Assembly: GCA_963816975.1 (NCBI GenBank)
Contig: CAWFMD010000006.1
Span: 744,001-808,000 of the forward strand
DNA length: 64,000 bases
Direction of reading: 5' to 3'
Origin: DASRIA01 sp963816975
GTDB lineage: Bacteria; Actinomycetota; Thermoleophilia; Solirubrobacterales; JBBDJG01
Every line of letters begins with the position of its first letter. The stretch's first letter is position 1. Position numbers and translations under genes: made by a program. The notes below the pieces were generated by a model. It did no database searches. It had not been told where the DNA came from and saw only the letters and a list, made by a program, of their open reading frames with translations. This document shows, piece by piece, positions 23,739 through 33,388 of the stretch.

Positions 23739-25216
23739 GCCTTTACTAGCGGCAGCTCTGCGAGGGCGTGCTTGCCGTTCGCGGCATGCTCGCCCTCGAG
23801 CGGGTAGTCCCCCGTGAAGCACGCATCGCAGTGCGTGTCCCGCCCGGAACCGACGGCCTCGTAGACGCCCTCCAGCGACAGATACGCGAGCGAGTCGGCG
23901 TGCACCTCGGCGGCCACCTGCTCGACCGTGCGCTGGTGGGCGATCATCTCCTCGCTGGTGGGCATGTCGATCCCGTAGTGGCACGGGTGGCGGATCGGCG
24001 GTGAGGACATGCGCAGGTGCACCTCCTTGGCGCCCGCCTCGCGCAGCATGCTGACGATCTGGCGCATCGTGTTGCCCCGCACGATCGAGTCGTCCACCAC
24101 CACCAGCCGCTTGCCGCTGACGACCTCGGGCAGGGGGTTGAACTTCATCCGCAGGCCGTGGCGGCGCAGCTCCTGCCCGGGCTGGATGAACGTGCGGGCC
24201 ACGTAGCGGTTCTTGATCAGGCCGTCGTCCTGGGCGATCCCCGACGCGCGCGCGAAGCCCTTGGCCGCCGCATTGCCCGAGTCCGGCACGGAGATCACGA
24301 GGTCGGCGTCGACCGGTGCCTCGCGGGCGAGGATCTCGCCCATCCGGCCGCGCACGGACTGGAGCGTACGGCCCTCGAGCTTCGTGTCGGGCCGCGAGAA
24401 GTAGATGTGCTCGAACACGCACAGCGCCCGGCGGCCGGACTCCACGGCGATGCGTGTCTCGAGGCCGCGCTCGCCGAGCGAGATCAGCTCGCCGGGCTGC
24501 ACCTCGCGCAGCAGCTTCGCGCCGATGATGTCGAGCGCGCAGCTCTCGGAGGCGACCACGTAACGGTCCCCGAGCTGTCCGAGGCACAGCGGCCGCACGC
24601 CGGCCGGGTCGCGGAAGGCGACCAGCCGGTCCTCGGTCATCACGACCGTGGAGTAGGCGCCCCGCATGCGCTGCATGACCGCGGCGACGGCGTCCTCGAT
24701 CTGCTCCGCGGGGTGGGAGGAGATCAGCGCCGCGATGATCTCGGAGTCCGAGGTGGAACGGAACCGCACGCCCTGGGCGGTCAGCTCGTTGTACAGATCG
24801 ACCGCGTTGATCAGGTTGCCGTTGTGTCCGAGCGCGACCACGCGACGGTCGTGCCGATAGACCGGCTGCGAGTTCTCCCAGCCGCTGTGGCCGGTGGTCG
24901 AGTAGCGCACGTGGCCGATGGCCATCTCGCCCGTCAGGGTCTGGAGGCTGCGCTCGTCGAACACCTGCGAGACGAGCCCGATGTCGCGCTGCGTGGTGAT
25001 GTGGCCGCGCTCACCGGTGGCGATGCCGGCCGACTCCTGGCCGCGGTGCTGTAGCGCGTACAGCGCGAAGTATGCGAGCCGGGAGACGTCCTGCTCGGGC
25101 GCGTAGACCCCGAACACCCCGCACTCGTCGCGCGGGCCGTCACGGTCTGCGGGTTCCACGGGACGAACGCGCGAACGCGCGCCGCCAGTCGCGCCGTGCT
25201 GTGGCAAATGTTTCAC
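23735..25216 (-). CDS. purF: Amidophosphoribosyltransferase
   Basis: 493 residues; first committed step of purine synthesis (PRPP + glutamine to phosphoribosylamine). A ~31-residue propeptide precedes the catalytic Cys of DECGVFGVY (Cys32). The glutaminase domain has LQHRGQESAGIAT. The PRTase domain has the PRPP loop VVVDDSIVRGNTM. The C-terminal CDACFTGDYP is the CxxC of the Bacillus-type [4Fe-4S] cluster, so this is the iron-sulfur, oxygen-sensitive form. GTG start overlaps the purL stop (GTGA). Confidence 0.97.
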   Translation of the reverse strand: MKHLPQHGATGGARSRVRPVEPADRDGPRDECGVFGVYAPEQDVSRLAYFALYALQHRGQESAGIATGERGHITTQRDIGLVSQVFDERSLQTLTGEMAIGHVRYSTTGHSGWENSQPVYRHDRRVVALGHNGNLINAVDLYNELTAQGVRFRSTSDSEIIAALISSHPAEQIEDAVAAVMQRMRGAYSTVVMTEDRLVAFRDPAGVRPLCLGQLGDRYVVASESCALDIIGAKLLREVQPGELISLGERGLETRIAVESGRRALCVFEHIYFSRPDTKLEGRTLQSVRGRMGEILAREAPVDADLVISVPDSGNAAAKGFARASGIAQDDGLIKNRYVARTFIQPGQELRRHGLRMKFNPLPEVVSGKRLVVVDDSIVRGNTMRQIVSMLREAGAKEVHLRMSSPPIRHPCHYGIDMPTSEEMIAHQRTVEQVAAEVHADSLAYLSLEGVYEAVGSGRDTHCDACFTGDYPLEGEHAANGKHALAELPLVKA

Positions 25217-27486
25217 GACACCCTGTTCGCTAAGACAGAGTCGAAGAGGTCTCCGGCATCCTCTACGGAGATACTTAGCCTAGCAGCGGGAGCCCTCAGC
25301 CTGATGTCGGGTCCGCCCACCTGACCGAGGGCGAGGAAGCCCACTGCGGCGGCCTTCGTGCTGAGCTCGAGCAGCGCCTCGCGTGGGCCCGACACCAGGA
25401 CTCCGCCCGGTCCCTCGCCGAACAGGGTGGTGCGGCCGTCGGCCGCGGCGCGCCGCGCCAGCGGCTCCAGGTCCAGATCGGCACCGAGGCCGCCCGTGAT
25501 CGCGCTCTCCACGACGGCCAGCGCAAGCCCTCCCGCGGACACGTCGTGCGCGCTGCGCACGGCCCCCGCGCGCACCGCGTCACGCACGAGTGCCAGCGTC
25601 GCACGGACGTCCGCGAGGTCGAACGGCTCCAGGCCGTCGTCGCTGCGGCCCTCCAGCCGGGCCAGCTCCGAGCCGCGCAACGACGGGGTGAACGGGCCGA
25701 TCAGCGCGACCATGTCGCCGGTCTCACAGAAGTCCTGCCGCCCGGCGCGCCCGGCGTCGGGCAGCTCGCCGACCATTCCCACCACGGGCGTGGGGTAGAT
25801 CGGGCCCTCGGGACCCTCGTTGTAGAGCGACACGTTGCCGCCCACGACCGGCACGCCGAATGCGCGGCAGGCGGCCGCCATGCCCTCGACGGCGCGCGTC
25901 AGCTGCCATGCCACGTGCGGCTTCTCGGGATTGCCGAAGTTGAGGCAGTTGGTGAGCCCCAGCGGCTCAGCGCCCACGCAGGCCAGGTTGGCGGCGCATT
26001 CGGCGACCGCCTCGGCGGTCCCGACATAGGGGTCGTGGGCCACGCGCCGGCCGTTGCCGTCGATCGAGACGGCCAGCGCGCGGTCCGTCGTGACCTCGCC
26101 CAGGGCGAGCCGCAGCACCGCGGCATCGGCTTGCGCCGGGCGGCGCACGGTCCGGCTGCCGACCAGCGAGTCGTATTGCTCGAACACCCAGCGCCTGCTG
26201 GCGATGTTCTCCGAGGCGAGCAGGGCGCGCAGGGCGTCGTCCGGGCTGGCGCCGCGCCCGAGCCGGGCCCGCGGCGCCGCAAAGGGGGCGAGCCGGTCGG
26301 TGGGCTCCCGCGGATCGAGGTCGTAGACCGGGGCCTCGTCCACCAGGGCCGCGACCGGCATGTCGCCGACCAGCCGGTCGCCCGCGAACACGCGCAGCCG
26401 GTCCGTGTCGGTGACCTCTCCGATCGGAGTCGCGCGCGTCTCCCAGCGTTCGCAGACCGCCAGCACCGCGCGCAGCCGCGCGGGCTCGACGACGCACAGC
26501 ATCCGCTCCTGCGACTCGGAGATCATGACCTCGAAGGGCTCCATGTCGGATTCGCGCAGCGGGACCCTTGCCACGTCGAGGTCGATGCCGACGCCGCCCT
26601 TCGACGCCATCTCGCTGGTACTCGACGACAGGCCCGCCGCGCCCAGGTCCTGGAGCGACACCAGCAGCTCGGAGTCGACCAGCGCGAGGCAGCACTCGAT
26701 CAGCTTGCTCTCCTCGAAGGGGTCGCCGATCTGCACGCTCGGGCGCTTCGCGTCGCCCTCCTCCAGCTCGGCCGAAGCGAGCACGCTGGCGCCGCCGATG
26801 CCGTCCCGGCCCGTGCGCGCCCCCAACAGCACGATGATGTTCCCCGGGCCGGCGGCCGCGGAGCGGATCAGCCGGTCGGCCGGCGCGAGGCCGACGCACA
26901 TCGCGTTCACCAGGCAGTTGTGCTCGTAAGGCGCCTCGAAGGCGACCTCGCCGCCGACGGTCGGCACGCCCACGCTGTTCCCGTACGCACCGATGCCGGC
27001 CACGACACGCTCGAGCAGATAGCGCGTCCGGGGCGTGTCGAGGTCGCCGAAGCGCAGCGAGTCGAGCACCGCGATCGGCCGCGCGCCGAGCGCGAAGATG
27101 TCACGCAGGATGCCGCCCACCCCGGTGGCCGCCCCCTGGAACGGCTCGACCGCGGACGGGTGGTTGTGGCTCTCCACCTTGAACACGACGGCGAGCCCGT
27201 CGCCGACGTCGATCGCGCCCGCGTTCTCGCCGGGTCCCATCAGCACTCGCGGGCCCTCGGTGGGGAGCTTGCGCAGCAGTTTCTTGGAGTGCTTGTAGGC
27301 GCAGTGCTCGGACCACAGCAGCGAGAACACCGCCAGCTCGACCGCGTTGGGCTCGCGCCCGAGCAGGTCGACGATCCGCCGCGTCTCGTCGTCGGTCAGG
27401 CCGAGGGCGCGCGCCTCGAGGAAGAGGCCGGAATCGGGCAAGCCCGATCCCGGGTCTGCGGTGGGTCCCGCGGCCGTGGTGCTCAC
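25213..27486 (-). CDS. purL: Phosphoribosylformylglycinamidine synthase subunit PurL
   Basis: 757 residues, the size of the small PurL that works with PurS and PurQ. Motifs include WSEHCAYKHSKK (catalytic His), FKVESHNHPSAVEPFQGAATGVGGILRDI (nucleotide site) and SAHDVSAGGLALAV near the C-terminus. It converts FGAR to FGAM with ammonia from PurQ. GTG start at 27486 overlaps the purQ stop (GTGA), ensuring balanced synthesis of the complex. Confidence 0.97.
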   Translation of the reverse strand: MSTTAAGPTADPGSGLPDSGLFLEARALGLTDDETRRIVDLLGREPNAVELAVFSLLWSEHCAYKHSKKLLRKLPTEGPRVLMGPGENAGAIDVGDGLAVVFKVESHNHPSAVEPFQGAATGVGGILRDIFALGARPIAVLDSLRFGDLDTPRTRYLLERVVAGIGAYGNSVGVPTVGGEVAFEAPYEHNCLVNAMCVGLAPADRLIRSAAAGPGNIIVLLGARTGRDGIGGASVLASAELEEGDAKRPSVQIGDPFEESKLIECCLALVDSELLVSLQDLGAAGLSSSTSEMASKGGVGIDLDVARVPLRESDMEPFEVMISESQERMLCVVEPARLRAVLAVCERWETRATPIGEVTDTDRLRVFAGDRLVGDMPVAALVDEAPVYDLDPREPTDRLAPFAAPRARLGRGASPDDALRALLASENIASRRWVFEQYDSLVGSRTVRRPAQADAAVLRLALGEVTTDRALAVSIDGNGRRVAHDPYVGTAEAVAECAANLACVGAEPLGLTNCLNFGNPEKPHVAWQLTRAVEGMAAACRAFGVPVVGGNVSLYNEGPEGPIYPTPVVGMVGELPDAGRAGRQDFCETGDMVALIGPFTPSLRGSELARLEGRSDDGLEPFDLADVRATLALVRDAVRAGAVRSAHDVSAGGLALAVVESAITGGLGADLDLEPLARRAAADGRTTLFGEGPGGVLVSGPREALLELSTKAAAVGFLALGQVGGPDIRLRAPAARLSISVEDAGDLFDSVLANRVS

Positions 27487-28154
27487 GCCGCGACGCGGGC
27501 GAGCGCCGTGAACAGCTTCAAGCCGTCGGTCGACCCGGTGAGCTCGTCCGTGGCGTGCTCCGGGTGAGGCATCAGGCCGAGCACGTTCCCGTGCTCGTTG
27601 CAGACACCGGCCACGTCGCGGGTCGACCCGTTCGGGTTGTGGCCGGGGGCGTAGCGCAGCACGAGCTGGCCGTTCGCGGCGAGCCGGTCGAGCTGGTCAG
27701 CCGGCGCGAACCAGCATCCCGTGGTGTGCTTCACCGGCAGCGAGAGCACCTCGCCCGCCATGCCGCCACGCGTGAACGCGGTGCGGTCGTGCTCGACCGC
27801 GACGTCGACCTGCCGGCACACGAACCGCAGGGAGGCGTTGTGCAGCAGTGCGCCGGGCAGCAGCTGTGCCTCGCACAGCACCTGGAAGCCGTTGCAGATC
27901 CCGAGTACGGGGCCGCCCTCCCGCGCGAACCGCGCGACCTCCTCCATCAGCGGCGCGAACCGCGCGATCGCGCCCGCCCGCAGGTAGTCGCCGTAGGAGA
28001 AGCCGCCGGGGATGATCACGCCCTCGACCCCCCCGAGGTCGCGATCGGCGTGCCACAGGTACCGCGGCTCGAGACCGGCGCGCTGCGCCGCGAGGAAGGC
28101 GTCCGCCTCGTCGCAGGACCCCGGAAACACGACGATCCCGACGCGCGTGCTCAT
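27483..28154 (-). CDS. purQ: Phosphoribosylformylglycinamidine synthase glutaminase subunit PurQ
   Basis: 223 residues; class I glutamine amidotransferase feeding ammonia to PurL. It begins VGIVVFPGSCDEADAF, has the nucleophile elbow GICNGFQVL (Cys) and a C-terminal MPHPEHATDEL carrying the catalytic His and Glu. ATG 28154 overlaps the purS stop (ATGA). The sequence is normal for an actinobacterial PurQ. Confidence 0.96.
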   Translation of the reverse strand: MSTRVGIVVFPGSCDEADAFLAAQRAGLEPRYLWHADRDLGGVEGVIIPGGFSYGDYLRAGAIARFAPLMEEVARFAREGGPVLGICNGFQVLCEAQLLPGALLHNASLRFVCRQVDVAVEHDRTAFTRGGMAGEVLSLPVKHTTGCWFAPADQLDRLAANGQLVLRYAPGHNPNGSTRDVAGVCNEHGNVLGLMPHPEHATDELTGSTDGLKLFTALARVAA

Positions 28155-28390
28155 TGGTCCCCGGCCAAGGCCTGCACCTCGTAGCTCTCGATCAGGGGGT
28201 TTGCCAGCAGTCGCTCGCACATCTCGCGCACCTGTGCCTCGACGTCGCCGCCGCCGTCCACGTCCAGCTCGACCAGCCGGCCGACGTGCACGTTCGAGAC
28301 GCCGTCGTAGCCGAGCGCGGGCAACGCCCGCTCCACCGCCTGTCCCTGGGGATCCAGGATGCCCTCCTTGGGCCTGATCAGGACCCTCAC
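28151..28390 (-). CDS. purS: Phosphoribosylformylglycinamidine synthase subunit PurS
   Basis: 79 residues, the standard PurS length. VRVLIRPKEGILDPQGQAVERALPALGYDGVSNVHVGR matches the PurS fold that bridges PurL and PurQ. GTG 28390 lies 2 bp after the purC stop. Its presence explains why PurL is the short form. Confidence 0.93.
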   Translation of the reverse strand: MRVLIRPKEGILDPQGQAVERALPALGYDGVSNVHVGRLVELDVDGGGDVEAQVREMCERLLANPLIESYEVQALAGDQ

Positions 28391-28392
28391 CC

Positions 28393-29277
28393 TCAACCGG
28401 TGCTGCCGACCCAGTTCCCGAAGGGCTCGCCCGCGATGCGCTCGTACGCCTCGACGTACTTGGCGCGCGTGGCCGCCACGACCTCCGCCGGCAGATCGGG
28501 GCCGGGCGGCGAGTGGTCCCAGCCGGACTCGTCCACCCAGTCGCGCACGTATTGCTTGTCGAACGACGGCTGACCGCGCCCCGGCTCGTACCGGTCGGCG
28601 GGCCAGAACCGCGAGGAGTCGGGCGTCAGCACCTCGTCGGCGAGCACGATGCGGCCGTCGCGGTCGCGCCCGAACTCGAACTTCGTGTCGGCCAGGATGA
28701 TGCCCTGGCGCTCCGCGTGCGCGGCGCCGCGCGCGTACACCTCGAGCGACAGGCGGCGCAGCTCCTCGAGCGTCGTGCGGTCGCCGAGGATCTGCGCGGC
28801 GCGGTCGAAGTCGACGTTCTCGTCGTGCTCGCCCAGCTCCGCCTTGGTCGCGGGCGTGAAGATCGGCTCGGGCAGGCGGTCCGACTCCCGGAGCCCATCG
28901 GGGAGCCCGATCCCGCACACCGCCTGGTTTTGCTGATACTCCTTCCAGCCCGAGCCCGACAGGTAGCCCCGCACCACGCACTCCACCGGGAAGATCTCGA
29001 GCTTGCGCACCAGCAGCGCCCGGCCGCGCACCTCGGCCGGCACGTCGGTCGAGACCAGGTGGTTGGGCACGATGTCCTGCGTGCGGCCGAACCAGAAGAC
29101 GGACAGGCCGGTCAGCACCTTTCCCTTGTCCGGGATCGGCGTGGGCAGCACCACGTCGTAGGTCGAGATGCGGTCCGAGGCGACCATCAGCAACTGGTCG
29201 CCGAGGTCGTACATCTCCCTCACCTTCCCACGGCTGTGGAGGGCGAGGCCCGCTAGTTCGGCGGCGGCTTCGGGCAC
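28393..29277 (-). CDS. purC: Phosphoribosylaminoimidazole-succinocarboxamide synthase
   Basis: 294 residues; SAICAR synthetase. It shows GKVREMYDLGDQLLMVASDRISTYDVVL (ATP-binding start), PVECVVRGYLSGSGWKEYQQ, and FEFGRDRDGRIVLADEVLTPDSSRFW (Mg2+ Asp). Length is close to the fungal/actinobacterial type with an extended C-terminus. GTG 29277 is 7 nt after a TAGCAT hexamer, so this is the first gene of a leaderless seven-gene operon. Confidence 0.96.
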   Translation of the reverse strand: MPEAAAELAGLALHSRGKVREMYDLGDQLLMVASDRISTYDVVLPTPIPDKGKVLTGLSVFWFGRTQDIVPNHLVSTDVPAEVRGRALLVRKLEIFPVECVVRGYLSGSGWKEYQQNQAVCGIGLPDGLRESDRLPEPIFTPATKAELGEHDENVDFDRAAQILGDRTTLEELRRLSLEVYARGAAHAERQGIILADTKFEFGRDRDGRIVLADEVLTPDSSRFWPADRYEPGRGQPSFDKQYVRDWVDESGWDHSPPGPDLPAEVVAATRAKYVEAYERIAGEPFGNWVGSTG

Positions 29278-29290
29278 CGCACCGATGCTA
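29275..29290 (-). promoter_or_regulatory. Leaderless promoter of purCSQLFNH
   Basis: TAGCAT (29290-29285) lies 7 nt upstream of GTG 29277. It separates the purC operon from purE-purB. No PurR-like box or riboswitch is visible in the 37-bp gap. Confidence 0.55.
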
Positions 29291-29314
29291 ACAGTGGGCG
29301 GAGCGGACGTCGGG

Positions 29315-30613
<1,299 letters not shown>

Positions 30614-31123
30614 CTAGCAGTCCAGAATGCGCGCCGCCAGCACGGCGGCGTTCTTCGCGCCGTCGATCGCCACGCACGCGACCGGGACACCCGGCGGCAT
30701 CTGGACGATCGACAGGAGCGCGTCGAGCCCGTCGCCGACCGTGTACTTCGCCTTGATCGGAACGCCGATCACGGGCAGGTCGGTGTGGGCGGCGACCACT
30801 CCGGGCAATGCCGCCGCCATGCCCGCGGCCGCGATGATCACACGCAGCCCCCGCATGTGCGCGTTGCGCGCGTAGTCGGCTACGGCCTGGGGATCGCGAT
30901 GGGCCGACAGCACGCGCACCTCGAAGGCGATGCCGCGCTCGTGCAGCTCCTTGCCGGCCGGCTCCATCGTGGGCTTGTCGCTGCCCGAGCCCATGATGAT
31001 CCCGACCCGGGGAGCGTCGACCTCCATGCCCTCGAAGGCCTCTTCGACCTCCGGCATCGTCTCGGGCGGCCGCGGTTCGGTCTCGCTCGTGGCGGCGCCG
31101 CGCTGAGGCTCGAGGGTCTCCAT
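30614..31123 (-). CDS. purE: N5-carboxyaminoimidazole ribonucleotide mutase
   Basis: 169 residues; class I PurE. The core starts at VGIIMGSGSDKPTMEPAGK and includes EVRVLSAHRDPQ (catalytic His), AAAGMAAALPGVVA and IGVPIKAK. The signature GSGSDKPTM replaces the more common GSDSDLPVM. A ~45-residue acidic N-terminal extension precedes the core. ATG 31123 is fixed by a -10 (TAGCCT) 7 nt upstream that lies inside the end of purD. No purK, its usual partner, is present in the window. Confidence 0.94.
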   Translation of the reverse strand: METLEPQRGAATSETEPRPPETMPEVEEAFEGMEVDAPRVGIIMGSGSDKPTMEPAGKELHERGIAFEVRVLSAHRDPQAVADYARNAHMRGLRVIIAAAGMAAALPGVVAAHTDLPVIGVPIKAKYTVGDGLDALLSIVQMPPGVPVACVAIDGAKNAAVLAARILDC

Positions 31124-31136
31124 GCGCGGGAGGCTA
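31121..31136 (-). promoter_or_regulatory. Leaderless promoter of purEB inside the purD 3' end
   Basis: TAGCCT (31136-31131), overlapping the last codons of purD, lies 7 nt before ATG 31123. Confidence 0.55.
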
Positions 31137-32423
31137 ACCCACCCGCTCCGCGACTCGCGCGGCGATGTCGGAGCGGTACTGGGCGCCCGCGAACTCGATG
31201 CGCTCGATCGCCTCGTAGGCACGGGCCCGCGCCTGCTCGACCGAGTCGCCGAGGCCCGTGACGTTCAGGACCCGGCCGCCCGCGGTGACGATCTTCCCCA
31301 GCTGCCGGACAGTGCCGCAGTGCGTCAGCTCGACGTGCTCGCTCTCCACAACGGTGTCGAGGCCGGTGATCACGTCTCCGGTGCGGGAGGACTCGGGGTA
31401 GCCGGCCGCGGCGAGCACGATCGTCACGGCCCACTCATCCGCCCAGTCGAGCCGCATGCCCTCGAGGCCGCCCGCCGGGACGCAGGCCTCGAGCGCGCTC
31501 AGCAGGTCCGTTCGCAGCCGCGGGAGCACAGCCTGCGTCTCGGGGTCGCCGAACCGCGCGTTGAACTCCAGGACCCTGGGGCCGGCCGGGGTCATCATCA
31601 GGCCTGCGTAGAGGACGCCGTGGAACGGCGCACCCCGCTGCTTGAAGCGGTCGACGATCGGCTGGTGCACCGCCTGGACGATCTCCGCGGCGCGGGCCGC
31701 ATCGATCCCGGGCACCGGGGAATAGCTCCCCATGCCGCCCGTGTTCGGCCCGGTGTCGGCGTCGCCGATCCGCTTGAAGTCCTGTGCCGGCGCCATCGGG
31801 ATCGCGCGCTCGCCGTCGCACAGCGCGAGCAGCGACAGCTCCTCCCCCTCGAGGAACTCCTCCACCAGCACGCGCGCTCCCGCCTCGCCGAATCGTCGCT
31901 CCACGAAGAAGCCGCGCAGCGCCGCGCGCGCGTCGGAGGGGGACTGGGCGATGATCACACCCTTGCCCGCGGCGAGCCCGTCGGCCTTCAGCACGGCGGG
32001 ATACGAGGCGCAGTCCATCTGCGCCTCGGCCTGCTCGTAGGAGGTGAACTCGACCCACGACGCGGTCGGGACGCCCGCCTCCCGCATCAGCTCCTTCGCG
32101 AACGCCTTGCTGCCCTCGATCCGCGCCGCGGCCGCGCGCGGCCCGAAGGCGCGCAGGCCCTGCGCCGCGAGCGCGTCCACGACGCCGGCCACGAGGGGCG
32201 CTTCCGGACCGACGACCGTCAGGTCCACCCGTTCGTCGGCCGCGAGTCGCACGATGGCGCCGACGTCCTCCGCCGCCACGTCGAAGCAGCGGGCGTCAGC
32301 GGCGATGCCCGCGTTGCCGGGTGTGCACAGCACCTCGGGTCGGCGTGGGCTGCGCAGCAGCGCGCGCACGATCGCGTGCTCGCGCCCGCCGCCGCCCACG
32401 ACCAGTACGCGGGGCGCCGTCAC
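31134..32423 (-). CDS. purD: Phosphoribosylamine-glycine ligase
   Basis: 429 residues; GAR synthetase with an ATP-grasp fold. It starts RVLVVGGGGREHAIVRAL, has VVGPEAPLVAGVVDAL, the ATP-grasp strand YPAVLKADGLAAGKGV, and PRVLEFNARFGDPETQAVLPRL (Mg2+ ligands). GTG 32423 overlaps the stop of the upstream zinc-finger membrane gene (GTGA), so the two are translationally coupled. Confidence 0.97.
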   Translation of the reverse strand: MTAPRVLVVGGGGREHAIVRALLRSPRRPEVLCTPGNAGIAADARCFDVAAEDVGAIVRLAADERVDLTVVGPEAPLVAGVVDALAAQGLRAFGPRAAAARIEGSKAFAKELMREAGVPTASWVEFTSYEQAEAQMDCASYPAVLKADGLAAGKGVIIAQSPSDARAALRGFFVERRFGEAGARVLVEEFLEGEELSLLALCDGERAIPMAPAQDFKRIGDADTGPNTGGMGSYSPVPGIDAARAAEIVQAVHQPIVDRFKQRGAPFHGVLYAGLMMTPAGPRVLEFNARFGDPETQAVLPRLRTDLLSALEACVPAGGLEGMRLDWADEWAVTIVLAAAGYPESSRTGDVITGLDTVVESEHVELTHCGTVRQLGKIVTAGGRVLNVTGLGDSVEQARARAYEAIERIEFAGAQYRSDIAARVAERVG

Positions 32424-32947
32424 TGGGTCCTCTGCCACGCGAAGTAGACCGCGATCCCGGCGCCGATCACGACGAACGGGGTGCGCGAGAGGCTGTTCGC
32501 CACGTCGCCGAGATCCGCGCCGTAGTAGACGGCATAGGGAAACAGGTACGCCCACAGCGTCCCGCCCACCGCGATATAGCCGGTGGTCGGCCCGCGGAAG
32601 CGGCCGCTCGCCCACAGCACGAGCCGCGCCATGCCGACCCCCACCAGCCATCCCAGGATCAATGCGAAGAACAGCCCGACCCCCTGCAGGAACACGATGC
32701 CGAGCCCCATCGCGAGCCCGCCGAAGAAGGCGGCTGCGACGGCGCGGGCCGCGCGGTCGGGCTTCAGGCGGACGAGCGCCGACCGCGGCTGGCGCGCGCA
32801 GTCCGGGCATTTGATCCCGACCGGCGTGTAGACCATGCAATCGGTGCAGATCGGCCGCTCGCAGTTGGAGCAGGACACGGCCGTCTCCCGACTCGGGTGC
32901 CGGTAGCAGACGGTCTTGGTGGCCGGGTCTTGCGTGGAAGATTCCAA
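32420..32947 (-). CDS. B-box zinc-finger membrane protein
   Basis: 175 residues. The N-terminus carries a B-box-type zinc finger: CYRHPSRETAVSCSNCERPICTDCM, then CPDC. Four membrane helices follow (residues ~60-170). Many actinobacterial rhomboid proteases begin with this finger, but here the rhomboid catalytic GxSG and His motifs are not seen, so it is a finger fused to a non-protease membrane domain. TTG 32947 is 9 nt after TAACAT (leaderless), with GGGAG also nearby. It is coupled to purD; the functional link is unknown. Confidence 0.82.
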   Translation of the reverse strand: MESSTQDPATKTVCYRHPSRETAVSCSNCERPICTDCMVYTPVGIKCPDCARQPRSALVRLKPDRAARAVAAAFFGGLAMGLGIVFLQGVGLFFALILGWLVGVGMARLVLWASGRFRGPTTGYIAVGGTLWAYLFPYAVYYGADLGDVANSLSRTPFVVIGAGIAVYFAWQRTQ

Positions 32948-32962
32948 GCGCTCCCGATGTTA
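32945..32962 (-). promoter_or_regulatory. Leaderless promoter of the zinc-finger gene and purD
   Basis: TAACAT (32962-32957) lies 9 nt before TTG 32947. Confidence 0.5.
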
Positions 32963-32971
32963 CTTGCGGCT

Positions 32972-33253
32972 CTAGAGCGACTCGATGAAGTCGTCGATCG
33001 GGATGGCCGGCAGCGACTCGTAGTGGGCCGTGCCGCGCGAGCCGAGCTCCATCGAGACCTTGGACATCACCTTCTCGTCGGGAGCCTCGATCACGTTGAT
33101 GAAGTCGAACCGGCCCAGGGTCGCCCACTGCGCGACCACCTTGGCGCCGATCTGCTCGACCTCCTGGTTGACCTCCTTGATCCGCCGCGGGTTGTTCTTG
33201 ACGGTCTGGACACCCTCCGGCGTGAGCGTCGAGAGCATGATGAACGTCGGCAT
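32972..33253 (-). CDS. GYD-domain protein
   Basis: 93 residues. The start MPTFIMLSTLTPEGVQTVKNNPRRIKEVN and GRFDFINVIEAPDE match the GYD domain, a small ferredoxin-like fold of unknown function common in actinobacteria. Soluble. The ATG is preceded by AGGAGGAGAA. A -10-like TATAAC (33296-33291) and a long inverted repeat (33315-33359) lie upstream and may control it. Confidence 0.9.
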   Translation of the reverse strand: MPTFIMLSTLTPEGVQTVKNNPRRIKEVNQEVEQIGAKVVAQWATLGRFDFINVIEAPDEKVMSKVSMELGSRGTAHYESLPAIPIDDFIESL

Positions 33254-33314
33254 TTCTCCTCCTCTGACTGGCGTGGCCCTTGCCTGTGCGGTTATAGAGG
33301 AAGTCGCGTCTGAT

Positions 33315-33359
33315 CGGTCGTGACGTTTCCACCGCTATATGGCGGAAACGTCACGACCG
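33315..33359. repeat. 45-nt perfect inverted repeat (16-bp arms)
   Basis: Left arm 33315-33330 and right arm 33344-33359 are exact reverse complements, with a 13-nt spacer containing TATAT. It lies between the mscL 3' end (30 bp away) and the GYD promoter (18 bp from its -10). It may be the mscL terminator, an operator for the GYD gene, or both. No T-run follows on the minus strand. Confidence 0.7.
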
Positions 33360-33388
33360 TTGGGGTGGGGGTGGAGTTTGGGCCGGCG

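Noticed and set aside
25546..27567. A 673-codon open frame on the plus strand opposite purL
   Set aside because: Composition artefact of high G+C third positions in purL; no start signal or domain.
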